Positions 44,671-54,353 of a DNA stretch of 64,000 bases are shown piece by piece. The notes below the pieces were generated by a model. It was given only the letters and a program-made list of their open reading frames with translations. It had not been told where the DNA came from and ran no database searches. Origin of the DNA: AC-37 sp036389835 (GTDB lineage: Bacteria > Actinomycetota > Thermoleophilia > Solirubrobacterales > Thermoleophilaceae); contig DASVWC010000010.1 of assembly GCA_036389835.1 (NCBI GenBank), forward strand, positions 1 to 64,000, in the 5' to 3' direction. The position numbers were made by a program, and so were the translations under genes. Numbering within the stretch: position 1 is the stretch's first letter; each line of letters starts with the position of its first letter.

Positions 44671-46026
44671 ATGACCTCGCTGGGCCACGAGGGGACCGCG
44701 CGACTCGTCCTCGCGCTCGCCCTGCTGCTCACGGCAGCGCACGGGTGCGGGTGGCTGTTCGTGCGCTGGCGCCAGCCGCGCGTGGTCGGCGAGATCGTCG
44801 GCGGGCTCCTGCTCGGCCCGAGCGTGCTCGGTGCGCTCGCACCCGAGCTCCAGCGGACGGTGCTGCCTGACGACGGCCCGGTGGCGTCGGTGCTCGGCGG
44901 CGTCTACGAGCTCGGACTGGTGCTGCTGATGTTCGCGGCGGGGATCGAGCTGCGCGCGGTGATAAGGCGCGGCGAGCGCCGGGTCGCCGGCGCCGTGCTG
45001 GCGGCGGGGCTGGCGCTGCCCTTCGCCGCCGGCCTCGCGATCACCGCCGCCGGCGACGTGTCGGGGCTGCGCGGCCCAGCGGACGACGACGCGGCGCTGG
45101 CGCTCGTCTTCGCGGCCGCCCTGGCCGTCACCTCGATCCCGGTGATCGCGCGGATCATGCTCGACCTTGGACTGCTCGGGACGTCGTTCGCGCGCGTGGT
45201 GCTCGCGGCGGCGGTGGCGGAGGACCTCGTGCTCTACGCCGTGCTGGCGGTGGCGGTGGGGATCGCGCAGAGCGGCGGGGAGCCGTTCGGGCTCCCGGGC
45301 GAGCTCGGGCTCGACGCGGCGTCCGCCGGCGGCGCGGCGTACTACGCGGCCGCGACCACGGCGGTGCTGGCGGTCGGCATCGCCATCGCCGCCCTGCTCG
45401 TGCGCGAGAGCGGACCGGCCCGCTGGGTCGGGGTGAACGCGCGCCGCTCGCCGGCCGTGCAGCTCGTGGTCGTGCTGCTCGTCACCTGGGTCTGCCTGCT
45501 GCTCGGCGTGGTCCCCGTGTTCGGCGGGCTCGTCGCGGGCCTCGTCCTCGCGCCGGCCCTCGGGGAGCGGCCGGCCGAGGCCGCGGCCCCCCTCACAGGC
45601 TTCGCCTTCACGTTCTTCATCCCGCTGTACTTCGCGCTCGTCGGCCTGCGGCTCGATCTCGGTGCGGGGGTGGACCCGCTCTTCGTCGCCGCGCTGATCC
45701 TCGCGGCGTGCGCGATCAAGGGCGGCAGCGTCTACCTCGGTGCGCGGCTCGCCGGCGAGCCGCCGGGCACCTCGCGCCATCTCGCGGTCGCGATGAACGC
45801 GCGCGGCGGGCCGGGCATCGTGCTCGCCTCGGTCGCCTACGACGCCGAGATCATCGACCAGGGCTTCTTCGCCGCGCTCGTGATCCTCGCGATCGTGACG
45901 TCGATGGCGGCGGGATGGTGGCTGCGGCGCGCGGCCGAGGGCGATCCGGCGCTGCGGGAGCCGGTGACCGGGCGGGCGCGGGCCCTCAGCCGTCCAGGCC
46001 GCAGATCGCGGCCAGAGCCTCGTTGA
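44671..46026 (+). CDS. CPA2-type cation:proton antiporter
   Basis: This 451-residue antiporter has 12 or so helices. VVGEIVGGLLLGPSVLGALA, VLLMFAAGIELRA and AMNARGGPGIVLASVAYDA match Kef/CPA2 Na+(K+)/H+ exchangers. No C-terminal TrkA-N domain is present. ATG 44671 lies 51 bp after the TetR stop, so the two may share a message. The last 41 bp overlap the end of the convergent hydrolase gene. Confidence 0.88.
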   Translation: MTSLGHEGTARLVLALALLLTAAHGCGWLFVRWRQPRVVGEIVGGLLLGPSVLGALAPELQRTVLPDDGPVASVLGGVYELGLVLLMFAAGIELRAVIRRGERRVAGAVLAAGLALPFAAGLAITAAGDVSGLRGPADDDAALALVFAAALAVTSIPVIARIMLDLGLLGTSFARVVLAAAVAEDLVLYAVLAVAVGIAQSGGEPFGLPGELGLDAASAGGAAYYAAATTAVLAVGIAIAALLVRESGPARWVGVNARRSPAVQLVVVLLVTWVCLLLGVVPVFGGLVAGLVLAPALGERPAEAAAPLTGFAFTFFIPLYFALVGLRLDLGAGVDPLFVAALILAACAIKGGSVYLGARLAGEPPGTSRHLAVAMNARGGPGIVLASVAYDAEIIDQGFFAALVILAIVTSMAAGWWLRRAAEGDPALREPVTGRARALSRPGRRSRPEPR

Positions 46027-48538
46027 TGCGGGAGTCGCGCGAGCCGGCGAAGGTCGCGCCGGTGATCCGGGACGAGCCCGGGGTGGAGTTGGCCACGAAC
46101 TCGCGCGGAGCCTGGGTCGCGCGCGCCTTCACGAGGCGCCGCATGGCCGCGCGCAGGGAGGCTGGCTCGCGCGCGAGCGCGCGCGTGACGACCGCCTCCG
46201 CGACCACCCGGCCGCGGCTGACGGCGTAGACGAACGAGCTGCTCCGGCCGCTCCGCACGTACAGGCCGCCGCCGGCCGGGCGCGCGAAGCCGCGCAGCCG
46301 GCGTGCGGACGCGCCGACCGGGACCCCCGCGGTCGAGCGGGTCAGCGCGGTGGTGCCGGCCAGCTCGACGCGGCCGTCCGGCGTCAGCTCGGCGACGTCG
46401 GCCTTCCTGGCGTTGCCCGGCCCGCGCACGCACCAGCTCCACGCGCGCGTGCGCTGCTGGGGTTGGCCCGCGACCCGCAGGAGCTTCTCCCACTCGTCGC
46501 CGAGGCGGAGCCGGCCGAGTCCGCGCGCGTTCACGCGGAAGCGCTGCGGGCGGCAGCCCGGCGTGCGGATGCCCTCGGCGCGCTCCCACATCTGGAGGTA
46601 GGCCTCGGCGCCGTTGGCCATGTCGCGCGTGAGCTCCGGGCCGCCCAGCCCGCGCAGGTCCTCGAACCAGTCCGCGTAGAGGCCGTAGTGCGCGACGCCC
46701 TCCTTCGTGTAGTCGAAGGTGCGCTCGCCGGTCCGCTGGCGGTCGAAGGTGACCTTCCCGTCGAACGACTTGAACGGGTAGTGCACGCCGTCGGCGCGCC
46801 CGTCGGGCTGCTGCGCGAGTCCGCCGAGGTCGGCGCCGTAGCCCCAGCCCAGCATGAACGGCGTCCGCTTCGGGCGGTACTTGCGATAGGCGTCGACGAA
46901 GCCCGTGGAGGTGTCGGAGTCGGGGAACGCGAGGCCGCCCAGCTTCCAGATCCGCGGCCAGTTGCCGGGGTCCATCCACCCGTGCGGCGAGATCACGCCC
47001 GAGTAGTCGTGCGCCTCGGCGAGGGTGATCGTGTCGTCCACCGCGCGCTGGCTCATGTGGTCGGGGTTGATGATCATGTGGCGCTTGATCATCTCCCGCT
47101 CGAGGTAGCGGCCGAGGTCGGTCAGGCCGCGCGTGTTGCAGTGGGGGGCCGGCGGGTAGGTCGGAGCGGTGCCACCCGTGATCCCGAGCGTGGCGAGGAA
47201 GGTGCTGAGCGCCGCGCTGCCCTCGGGCGAGAAGGTCGCGATCTCGTTGTCGTGCAGCGGCGTGCGGCAGGTCTCGGCGCTCCAGTAGGAGCCCGCGCTC
47301 TTCTTGTTCCCGTTGTTGATGACCGCGCCGAACGGGCCGCTGTCGAACCGCACGCCCGCCAGCGGGTTGTCGAACTTGTTGAGCAGGAGCGACGAGCGCA
47401 CGCCCAGCTTGTAGAACTCGTCGAGCGCGCGGTCGACCTGGGCGCGGTCGCAGGTGGGCGTCTCCCAGCCGCGGCAGCCGAACAGCTCGGAGACCTCGAT
47501 CTCGAGGACGACCGCCATCTTGCCCTGGTTGATCACGCGGCGGGCCTCGTTCGCGTCGGTCACGATCTGGAAGAAGCCCTTGCCGGGCCCGCCCGCCTGC
47601 GCGTCCACGTAGCGCTGCAGCTCGCGCATGTCCTTCAGGCCCAGCCGGACGGTCTCCATCTCGTCGCACGAGTTGTGACGCCGGGCCTGGAGCTCGCAGA
47701 GCTCGCGGTTCTCGTTGATCCCCATCACCATCAGCTTCAAGCCCGAGAGCCAGGCGCGCTCGACCCAGCGCCAGTAGGTGCCCTCGTAGGTCACGTTGTG
47801 CGCGCCCCACTCGGTGAGCTTCGGCCAGCCGGTCGTGTCGTGTGGCTGGCCGGGGTTCCCGTAGTTCAGGGCGTTCTGCAGCGGCGCTCCGGACCCCTGC
47901 GGTCCCTCGACCTCGCTGCAGTCCGGCAGCGCGTAGGGGATCCCGTACGGGTGCCACGGGCGGCCGCAGTGGAACTCCCCGCCGAAGTACTCGAACGTCA
48001 TCCAGTGCATGTGGCCCTCGAGCAGCCCGCTCACCGCGCCGAACGGCGTGTCGCCCTTCGCAGGCGTGCCGCGCGCGCTCAGCTCGGCCTCGGGGTAGTC
48101 GGCGCAGCCGGTCGCTGCCGCGAACGCGAAACGGCCGCCCGGCGCGCCGGCGAGCGCGAGCCGGGTCCCGTCGTAGGCGAGGAAGCGGTCCGGCGCCGAG
48201 GCGGGCGACAGCGTGAAGGCGCCGCCGCCGGCGTCGTTGACCCGCCAGTCGGCGGCGGGGCTCGGCTCGTTGGCCGGGGCCACCGATCCGCCGTCCTGGA
48301 CAGCGAGGAAGGTCCGGTCGGGGAGGTAGAGCAGGTAGCTGCCGAGCGTGGTGGCCTGCATGCGCAGGCGCGCGGCGCCGTCGACCGCCTTGCCGGAGCC
48401 GGCGTCCTGAATGCCGTAGCAGCCGCCGGCGAGCGAGTAGCGCGTCGGGGTCTCCGCCGCTGCGGCGGCGGGCGCGGCGGCGGCGAGCAGCGCGGCGGCG
48501 AGCGCCGCGAGGGCCAGCGGCTTTGGGCCCCTCCTCAC
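45986..48538 (-). CDS. Large secreted metal-dependent hydrolase, amidohydrolase/M19-like (paralogue 2)
   Basis: This 850-residue paralogue of the protein at 7493-9985 has the same order of parts: signal peptide, beta-rich N-terminal domain, then EGHMHWMTFEY, GRPWHPYG, INPDHMS, SPHGW and GWGYGADLGG, and a beta-rich C-terminal part. The DxHxH motif is EGHMH here. GTG 48538 follows GAGGAGG-like sequence in the start region. Substrate unknown. The reading frame is continuous and overlaps the antiporter end by 41 bp. Confidence 0.72.
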   Translation of the reverse strand: MRRGPKPLALAALAAALLAAAAPAAAAAETPTRYSLAGGCYGIQDAGSGKAVDGAARLRMQATTLGSYLLYLPDRTFLAVQDGGSVAPANEPSPAADWRVNDAGGGAFTLSPASAPDRFLAYDGTRLALAGAPGGRFAFAAATGCADYPEAELSARGTPAKGDTPFGAVSGLLEGHMHWMTFEYFGGEFHCGRPWHPYGIPYALPDCSEVEGPQGSGAPLQNALNYGNPGQPHDTTGWPKLTEWGAHNVTYEGTYWRWVERAWLSGLKLMVMGINENRELCELQARRHNSCDEMETVRLGLKDMRELQRYVDAQAGGPGKGFFQIVTDANEARRVINQGKMAVVLEIEVSELFGCRGWETPTCDRAQVDRALDEFYKLGVRSSLLLNKFDNPLAGVRFDSGPFGAVINNGNKKSAGSYWSAETCRTPLHDNEIATFSPEGSAALSTFLATLGITGGTAPTYPPAPHCNTRGLTDLGRYLEREMIKRHMIINPDHMSQRAVDDTITLAEAHDYSGVISPHGWMDPGNWPRIWKLGGLAFPDSDTSTGFVDAYRKYRPKRTPFMLGWGYGADLGGLAQQPDGRADGVHYPFKSFDGKVTFDRQRTGERTFDYTKEGVAHYGLYADWFEDLRGLGGPELTRDMANGAEAYLQMWERAEGIRTPGCRPQRFRVNARGLGRLRLGDEWEKLLRVAGQPQQRTRAWSWCVRGPGNARKADVAELTPDGRVELAGTTALTRSTAGVPVGASARRLRGFARPAGGGLYVRSGRSSSFVYAVSRGRVVAEAVVTRALAREPASLRAAMRRLVKARATQAPREFVANSTPGSSRITGATFAGSRDSRINEALAAICGLDG

Positions 48539-48601
48539 AACGCGTTCACGCTAACACCCGGCGCGCTGGCGAAGCGGCACACCTCCTCACCGGTTCGGGG
48601 G

Positions 48602-48630
48602 TTGACAGCCGGCGGGCTCGCGCACAGAGT
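48602..48630 (+). promoter_or_regulatory. Possible promoter of the small secreted protein gene
   Basis: A perfect -35 TTGACA (48602-48607) is followed after 17 bp by CAGAGT, a weak -10. It lies 44 bp before the ATG at 48675. Confidence 0.4.
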
Positions 48631-48674
48631 CGAGAGCGGAACCTTTGTCTCGTCGTAGTTCGGGGGACTTACAC

Positions 48675-48938
48675 ATGACTCGCACTCGTTCGCGCGCGCT
48701 CGGCGCCGCCGCCGCGCTCGCACTGATCGCCGCTGCTCCAACGACGGCCGGAACCGCCGGCGCGGGCGCACCCGCTCCGATCACAGCCGCCAAGAGCTGC
48801 TCGAGCGGCTGGAAGCACGCCGTGATCGGCGGCGCCCACAAATGCCTGCGCGCCGGGCAGTTCTGCTCGAAGAGCAAGGACAGCCGCTACCACAAGTACG
48901 GCTTCCACTGCCATAACGGCAGGCTCAAGCGGAAGTAG
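48675..48938 (+). CDS. Small secreted Cys-containing protein
   Basis: This 87-residue precursor has a signal peptide (ALGAAAALALIAAAPTTAGTAGAGA). The compact mature part has four Cys (SCSSGWKHAVIGGAHKCLRA and GQFC...YGFHCHNGRL), likely two disulfides. ATG 48675 is preceded by CGGGGGACTTACAC. The product resembles small actinobacterial exported proteins of unknown role. It is divergent from the hydrolase gene. Confidence 0.75.
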   Translation: MTRTRSRALGAAAALALIAAAPTTAGTAGAGAPAPITAAKSCSSGWKHAVIGGAHKCLRAGQFCSKSKDSRYHKYGFHCHNGRLKRK

Positions 48939-49016
48939 GCGTCCGAGAAGACTCGTGCGGCGACACCGGGCGGCGGCTCGGCGGTATCGAGCTGCGCTCG
49001 GTGCGCGGTGTCACAC

Positions 49017-49038
49017 CTACATGCACGTATGTATGTAG
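49017..49038 (+). promoter_or_regulatory. Operator-like dyad before the DUF2867 gene
   Basis: CTACAT (49017-49022) and ATGTAG (49033-49038) are exact inverted arms with ten bases between, and contain ACGTATGTA, similar to many TetR operators. It ends 10 bp before the GTG 49049. Confidence 0.5.
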
Positions 49039-49048
49039 ATTGCCGGAT

Positions 49049-49639
49049 GTGAGGCTTCCGGCCAGCGAGCACACCTCCCGGCCCTGGCGGATCCACGAGC
49101 TCACCCGCGACTTCGAGGTCGAGGACGTCTGGGCGCTGCCGACGCCGGGCGGCCCCGGCGACTTCCCCCGGCTGGTGGAGCTGGCGGCCTCGATCGACCC
49201 GTCGCGGAGCTCCTCGCGCGCCGTCCGGGCGCTCTTCGAGGTCCGCTGGAAGGTCGGCGGGCTGCTGGGCCTGGACGACCCCGCCGCCGGTCTGGGCTCC
49301 CGTGTCCCGACGCTGCGCGACCGGCTGCCGGCGGATCTGCGCGAGGCGCCGCTCGGCCCGGAGTCCACGCTGCCGTTCACTCCGCTCTACCTGCTCGCGG
49401 ACGAGTGGGCCGCCGAGGTCGCCAACCGGACCATGCACGGCGTGATGCACCTGGGCTGGGTGGAGGACGGACACGGCGGCCACCGCGGCCAGATGGCGGT
49501 GCTCGTGAAGCGAAACGGCCCGCTCGGGAGCGCGTACATGGCGGCGATCAGGCCGTTCCGTCATACCCTGGTGTACCCGACGCTGATGCGCGAGTTCGGC
49601 CGCGCCTGGCGCGCCACCCCGCCCCCTCTGGGCGCGTAA
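49049..49639 (+). CDS. DUF2867 family protein
   Basis: This protein of 196 residues from GTG 49049 has RPWRIHELTRDFEVEDVWAL, then LFEVRWKVGGLLGLDD, and a C-terminal VLVKRNGPLGSAYMAAIRPF followed by RHTLVYPTLMREFG, which fits DUF2867. That domain is often attached to NAD-dependent epimerase proteins, but it is free here. No catalytic motif is evident. It begins just after an operator-like dyad. Confidence 0.75.
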   Translation: MRLPASEHTSRPWRIHELTRDFEVEDVWALPTPGGPGDFPRLVELAASIDPSRSSSRAVRALFEVRWKVGGLLGLDDPAAGLGSRVPTLRDRLPADLREAPLGPESTLPFTPLYLLADEWAAEVANRTMHGVMHLGWVEDGHGGHRGQMAVLVKRNGPLGSAYMAAIRPFRHTLVYPTLMREFGRAWRATPPPLGA

Positions 49640-49734
49640 TCCCCCCCAATCGACCTGGCTCGATCGGGGCAGGCGCGCATCCCGTCCCGCACCTACGTTG
49701 GTTGGGCAGGCCCCTCTCAACCAAGGACAGCCAA

Positions 49735-50280
49735 ATGTGCCCCACTCGCCGTACCGCCCGCATCCGCAACCTCGGCGCGCTCGCCGCCGTGATCGCCGCC
49801 GTCGCCGGCGCCGCGCCGCCGACCGCATCCGCCGAATCGACCCCCGTCGCCGGCAGCTCGCAGACCTGTGTCGGCGCGACCGGCGGGTTCCTGCTCAAGG
49901 TCAACGGGTTCGGCCTGAGCTTCGCGCCGTACACCACCGCCACGACCACGTTCACGCTGTCCAACGGGGACGTCGTGACGCTCACGGCGACCACCGACCA
50001 GTACGGCACGTTCCGCACCGAGCCGTTCACGCTCGACCTGCGCGATCCGGAGGACGCCGCCCTGATCGGCACCTGGGTGCACGAGACGGCGGTCGTCGGA
50101 GGTGTCGAGAGCAGCCTCAGCTTCACGCTCGTCGGCTGCCCGACCCAGCCCGACGGCCGGGTGGCCTGCCTCGACGGCGGCTTCGAGAGCTACCCGCAGC
50201 TCGGCTTCCTCAACCAGGGCGACTGCATCAGCTGGGTCGCTACGAACGGGAAGAACGAGCCGGGGCAGAACACGCCGTAG
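49735..50280 (+). CDS. Secreted protein of unknown function
   Basis: This 181-residue precursor has a signal peptide (LGALAAVIAAVAGAAPPTASA). The mature part is beta-rich (TTATTTFTLSNGDVVTLTATT) and has four Cys (SSQTCVG, TLVGCPTQ, VACLDGG, GDCISW). ATG 49735 follows AAGGACAGCCAA. I do not recognise the family. The repeated Thr pattern suggests an exported beta-sandwich. Confidence 0.7.
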   Translation: MCPTRRTARIRNLGALAAVIAAVAGAAPPTASAESTPVAGSSQTCVGATGGFLLKVNGFGLSFAPYTTATTTFTLSNGDVVTLTATTDQYGTFRTEPFTLDLRDPEDAALIGTWVHETAVVGGVESSLSFTLVGCPTQPDGRVACLDGGFESYPQLGFLNQGDCISWVATNGKNEPGQNTP

Positions 50281-50336
50281 GCGTTCGGGAACCGGAGAGC
50301 CGCGCGGGAACCGGAGAGCGTTAGATTTCCCCCGAA

Positions 50337-51131
50337 GTGGGGTCAGGAGGAGGGCAGCGCTGGTCGACGATCCTGACGGCGCTGCCCGGCGTGGCGGCGG
50401 TCTTCCTCGGTGCGCTCTACGCGATCGGAGCGCTGCTGACGATGGCGGACCTCCGCGGCGCCGGGCTGCGCGTGAGGGACACGATGCCGCTGATCCCGAT
50501 CGAGGACCTGCTCGCGCGCGGCATCGGCACGGCCATCTTCCTCAGCGGACTGCTCGCGATAGCGGCGCTCGAGCTCGCCGCCCGGGCGGCGCTCGAGCGC
50601 GACGACGCCGATCCGCTGGGCCTGATGCTGTGGCTCACGCTGCTCGTGATCGGGTGCGGCGCCGCGGTCACCGCGATCGTCACCGTCCCCTGGATCCTCG
50701 CGGCGAGCATCTGCGCAGCGATCGTCGTGTTCTTCGGCGCCCAGTGGCTGATCGGAAGCTGGACGCCCTGGCTGGCGGCGCTCGTGATCGTGACCGGCCT
50801 CGCGATCGACAACCTGGCCGCGCCTGCCCCGCTGCCGCGGGCCGCCCTCGCGATCGAGAACGCCCCGCCGATGAGCGGCGGGCTGATCGCCGTCAACGAA
50901 GGCGCCTGGTACCTCGCCGGCGACGGATCGGTCGAGGTGGTGGGTGACGGCCGGGTCGAGTCGGCGAGCGTGGCCTCCGAGGAGCGCGGCTCGCCGGCGG
51001 ACTCACCCGTCGAGATCTCGAAGCTCTTCTGGATCGCCGTCGTCGCGATCGCCGGGTTCTTCGTCTGGGGAACGAAGGACGTCTGGGATAACTACAGCGA
51101 TGCCCGGAAGAAGAAGGAGAAGGGCGGGTAG
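50337..51131 (+). CDS. Membrane protein of unknown function
   Basis: This 264-residue protein has about six predicted helices (ILTALPGVAAVFLGALYAIG, GTAIFLSGLLAIAALELAAR, PLGLMLWLTLLVIGCGAAV, PWILAASICAAIVVFFGAQW, PWLAALVIVTGLAID, FWIAVVAIAGFFVWG). A loop of about 60 residues precedes the last helix. The basic end KKKEKGG would stay inside. GTG 50337 is the likely start. The stop is 7 bp before the P450 ATG, so the two may be cotranscribed. Confidence 0.7.
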   Translation: MGSGGGQRWSTILTALPGVAAVFLGALYAIGALLTMADLRGAGLRVRDTMPLIPIEDLLARGIGTAIFLSGLLAIAALELAARAALERDDADPLGLMLWLTLLVIGCGAAVTAIVTVPWILAASICAAIVVFFGAQWLIGSWTPWLAALVIVTGLAIDNLAAPAPLPRAALAIENAPPMSGGLIAVNEGAWYLAGDGSVEVVGDGRVESASVASEERGSPADSPVEISKLFWIAVVAIAGFFVWGTKDVWDNYSDARKKKEKGG

Positions 51132-51138
51132 CCGGAGC

Positions 51139-52488
51139 ATGACAGCGCTCCCACCCGGCCCGCGCGCGCCGGCGCCGATCACGACGGCCCAGTTCGCTCG
51201 CCGCCCGCTCGATTCCCTGCGGCGCTGGCACAGCCGCTTCGGCGACGTCTTCACCGTCCGCTACCTGGGCTTCGGCACGGGCGTCTACGTCGCCGAACCC
51301 GACGCGATCCGCGGGCTCTTGACCGGCGACCAGTCCGACCTGCTGGCCGGCGAGGCGAACTCGATCCTCGAGCCGGTGCTCGGGAAGCGCTCGGTCCTGG
51401 TGCTCGACGGGCCCGAGCACCTGAGGCAGCGGAAGCTGCTGCTGCCGCCGTTTCAGGGATCGCGCGTCGCCGCCTTTCGCACGATCATCCGCGACGTCGC
51501 CGGGCGCGCGGTCGACCGCTGGCAGCCGGGCGAGCGGCTGGTCGTCCGCGAGCGCATGCGCGCGCTCACGTTCGAGGTGATCTGCCACGCCGTGTTCGGG
51601 GTGACCGAGCCGGCTCGCGTCGAGCGTTTGCGCACCGCGCTCAGCGCGGTCATCGACACCGGCTCGATCCTGATGGCCGTCCCAGTGGCGCGGACCGACC
51701 TCGGCCGCCTGAGCCCCGGCGGGCGCCTGGCGCGCAGGCTCCGCGCGGCCGACGGGCTCCTGTACGAGGAGATCGCGCGGCGGCGCGCCGAGCCGGACCT
51801 CGCCGAGCGCACCGACGTGCTGTCGCTACTGCTCCAGGCGCGCGACGAGGAGGGCCGGGCGATGACCGACGCCGAGCTGCGCGACGAGCTGTTCACGATG
51901 CTCGCGGCGGGCCACGAGACGACGGCCACCGGACTCGCCTTCGCCATCGAGCTGCTGCTGCGAAATCCCGCGGTGCTCGCGCGACTTCGCGAGGCGATCG
52001 AGTCGGACGACGACGACTACCTCGACGCCGTCGGCAAGGAGACCCTGCGCATGCGCCCGGTGATCGACGCCGCCGAGCGCACGCTGACCAAGTCCCGGAC
52101 GGTGGCGGGCTGGGAGCTCCCGCCCGGGGTCAAGGTCTATCCGGCGATCGCGCTCGTGCATCATCGCGCCGACCTCTATCCCGAGCCGGACGCGTTCCGG
52201 CCGGAGCGGTTCAGCGACGAGGGCGCCGAGTCGTACTCGTGGCTGCCGTTCGGCGGCGGGATCCGGCGCTGCATCGGCGCGGCGCTGGCTCAGGCGGAGA
52301 TGGCCGAGGTGCTGCGCGTCGTCGCGTCGCGCGTGGAGCTCGCGCCGCTGCGAGCGGAACCCGACCCGGTGGTGCTGCGCGGGATCACGCTGGTCCCGCG
52401 GTTCGGCGTGCCGGTGCGTGTGGTCCGCCGGCGCGAGCGTCCTCGGCGACTGACGGGTGCGCAGCTCACCCCTGGTTCTCGGCCCTGA
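51139..52488 (+). CDS. Cytochrome P450 (CYP110/CYP102-like architecture)
   Basis: This 449-residue P450 has AGHETT in the I-helix, GKETLRMRP as the ExxR, AFRPERF and a standard heme loop PFGGGIRRCIG. Its proline-rich start (LPPGPRAPAP) and FGDVFTVRYLG are like those of CYP110 and other fatty-acid-related P450s. Its 3' end overlaps the convergent VOC gene by 23 bp. No redox partner is adjacent. Confidence 0.92.
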   Translation: MTALPPGPRAPAPITTAQFARRPLDSLRRWHSRFGDVFTVRYLGFGTGVYVAEPDAIRGLLTGDQSDLLAGEANSILEPVLGKRSVLVLDGPEHLRQRKLLLPPFQGSRVAAFRTIIRDVAGRAVDRWQPGERLVVRERMRALTFEVICHAVFGVTEPARVERLRTALSAVIDTGSILMAVPVARTDLGRLSPGGRLARRLRAADGLLYEEIARRRAEPDLAERTDVLSLLLQARDEEGRAMTDAELRDELFTMLAAGHETTATGLAFAIELLLRNPAVLARLREAIESDDDDYLDAVGKETLRMRPVIDAAERTLTKSRTVAGWELPPGVKVYPAIALVHHRADLYPEPDAFRPERFSDEGAESYSWLPFGGGIRRCIGAALAQAEMAEVLRVVASRVELAPLRAEPDPVVLRGITLVPRFGVPVRVVRRRERPRRLTGAQLTPGSRP

Positions 52489-52927
52489 GCTGCGCCGGGT
52501 CGGGCACCTCGATCGGCCCCTCCTTCGGCGTGCCGATCCGCAGGTGATTGCCGAACGGGTCGCGCAGCCCGCAGTCGGTCCCGTAGAAGCGCTCGGTCGG
52601 CTCCTCGGTGAACTCGACTCCGCCGGCGACGAGCTCCTCGTAGGTTCTGTGGACGTCGTCCACGGCGATGATGGCGGCCACCCCCATCGCCCCCTTGGTC
52701 ACCAGCTCGCGGATCTGCTCGGCCGTGGCGTCGTCGTGCGCGGGCGGGCCGGGCTTCTCCAGCAGGAGCTGGTGGCCGGGGTCATCCGGGAAGTTGACGG
52801 TCAACCAGCGCATGAAACCGAGGTCGGCGTCGGTGTTCACCTCGAAGCCGAGCTTCCCGACGTAGAAGTCCAGCGCCTCGTCCTGGTCGAGTACGAAGAC
52901 CTGTGTGTGAGTGATCTTGCTTGGCAT
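52466..52927 (-). CDS. VOC (glyoxalase/dioxygenase fold) family protein
   Basis: This 153-residue protein starts at ATG 52927. Two beta-alpha-beta-beta-beta halves are visible (THTQVFVLDQDEALDFYVGK and VAAIIAVDDVHRTYEELVAG), with a GLRDPFGNHLRI end carrying the last metal-ligand region. This pattern fits glyoxalase I, bleomycin-resistance or related enzymes. The substrate cannot be read. It follows the AraC gene on the same strand. Confidence 0.88.
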   Translation of the reverse strand: MPSKITHTQVFVLDQDEALDFYVGKLGFEVNTDADLGFMRWLTVNFPDDPGHQLLLEKPGPPAHDDATAEQIRELVTKGAMGVAAIIAVDDVHRTYEELVAGGVEFTEEPTERFYGTDCGLRDPFGNHLRIGTPKEGPIEVPDPAQLRAENQG

Positions 52928-52937
52928 GAGCGGCAGG

Positions 52938-53363
52938 CTAATTGCCGCTCGGCGTCCTCGCTTCTCCAAAACTGCTCGGTCTCGTCCACGCCTTCGCGAA
53001 GCAGGCCGGCACGGCCTTCAGGTCGGCGGCGCGCCAGCGATAGGTGGTCGGCGGCTCGCCGACGATGGCGGTGAACGTCCGGCTGAACGTCCCGAGACTG
53101 GTGAAGCCGACGTCGAAGCAGATCTCCGTCACGCTGCGCTCGGTCTCGCGCAGGAGGAACATCGCGCGCTCGACCCGTCGGCGCTGGAGGTAGCGGTGCG
53201 GCGTCTCGCCGAACGTGGCTCGAAAGACGCGGATGAAGTGCGACTCCGAGACGAACGCGATCCGCGCCAGGCTGGCGACGTCGAGCGGCTTCGCGTAGTC
53301 GCGGTCCATCGCGTCACGGGCACGCAGCATGCGCCGGTTGGAGTCCTCGACGGCTCGGCTCAC
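52938..53363 (-). CDS. AraC family regulator, DNA-binding domain only
   Basis: This 141-residue protein consists of the AraC-type double HTH (DVASLARIAFVSESHFIRVF and SVTEICFDVGFTSLGTFSRT, FTAIVGEPPTTYR) with about 25 residues before it. There is no ligand domain. It may control the VOC gene 10 bp downstream. Confidence 0.85.
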   Translation of the reverse strand: MSRAVEDSNRRMLRARDAMDRDYAKPLDVASLARIAFVSESHFIRVFRATFGETPHRYLQRRRVERAMFLLRETERSVTEICFDVGFTSLGTFSRTFTAIVGEPPTTYRWRAADLKAVPACFAKAWTRPSSFGEARTPSGN

Positions 53364-53375
53364 CTCCCGATGATC

Positions 53376-54353
53376 TCAGGCCGCGTTGCGGCCCAGGATC
53401 GAAGTCGAGCGGGTGCAGCATCTCGCGTCGAGCCTCTCGATCGCCGCGGCGGAGTCGGGCGCGAGCAGGCGGTCGAACGCTTGGAGGAACACCCTGCCCC
53501 ACACCTCGAGATCGATGCCGGCGAAGCTGGTCGTCGCCGGCTGGGCCGGGGTTCCGTCTGGCCCGTACGCGTGGATCTCCACGTCGCCGCCGACCAACTG
53601 CGTCGCGAGCGGCCTGCGCGCGAAGTAGACCGGCGCGCCGGCCGCGTCCCCGCTGGCGTTCGCGAAGCTCACGGAGACCCCCTCGCTCGAGCTCCACTTC
53701 AGCGCCCAGAGGCCGCCCGGCGCCGACGGATCGGCGGTGAGGACCTTGAGCGCGCCGCCGGACCCGTCGAAGCCCTCGAACGCGGCCTCGAACCCGAGCG
53801 CCCAGTCGCGCAGTCCGGTGGGGGGCGGGGTCCCTGCGGGGGCGAGCCTCGGCGGAACCGGGGACGTCGCGGACGAGCGCCCGTCCGGGGGGCTCGGGCG
53901 AGGCTGACTCGGGCGGCACCTCGCGCGCGACCTCGATCGCGACCCACACGGGGAACAGGTCCTCGGCGATGTGCGTGGCGCAGGAGACCGGCACGGCCGC
54001 GGTCAGATCGATCGGGGCGGGCGGGACACCGGGCGTCTCCGGGTCGAGACTCGCCAGGATCGCGCTGACGAGCTCCACGAGCTCCGCGTCGAGGCCAGCC
54101 GCCGAGGCCGGCGACACCGGGCCCTCGGCGAGCGAAGTGGTGACCGAGACGGTCGTGCGCGGGTCGGTCAGCTGGTCACGGACGACTCGGTAGGACGCCA
54201 GCGCCGCGGTCGCGTCGCCCGCCTGCCCCGGTCGAACGCGACCTCGAGCCGAAGCGTCGCACTGCCGCTCGCGCCGGGCAGGAGCTCGTAGCTCGTAGCC
54301 ACGCCAGGCCACTCGTGGATCGGCGAGGACGGGTCGAGGTTGGAGGCGTGCAT
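53376..54353 (-). pseudogene. Frameshifted gene of unknown function
   Basis: Three pieces in two frames join into one protein of about 320 residues: MHASNLDPSSPIHEWPG..LEVAFDRG, then QAGDATAALASYRVVRDQ..., and back to TGLRDWALGFEAAFEGFDG...GRNAA. The breaks are at a G4 run (about 54230) and at a C6 run (about 53882). The joined protein has an Asp/Thr-rich middle and no recognised domain. The indels at homopolymers may be real decay or assembly error. Confidence 0.6.
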
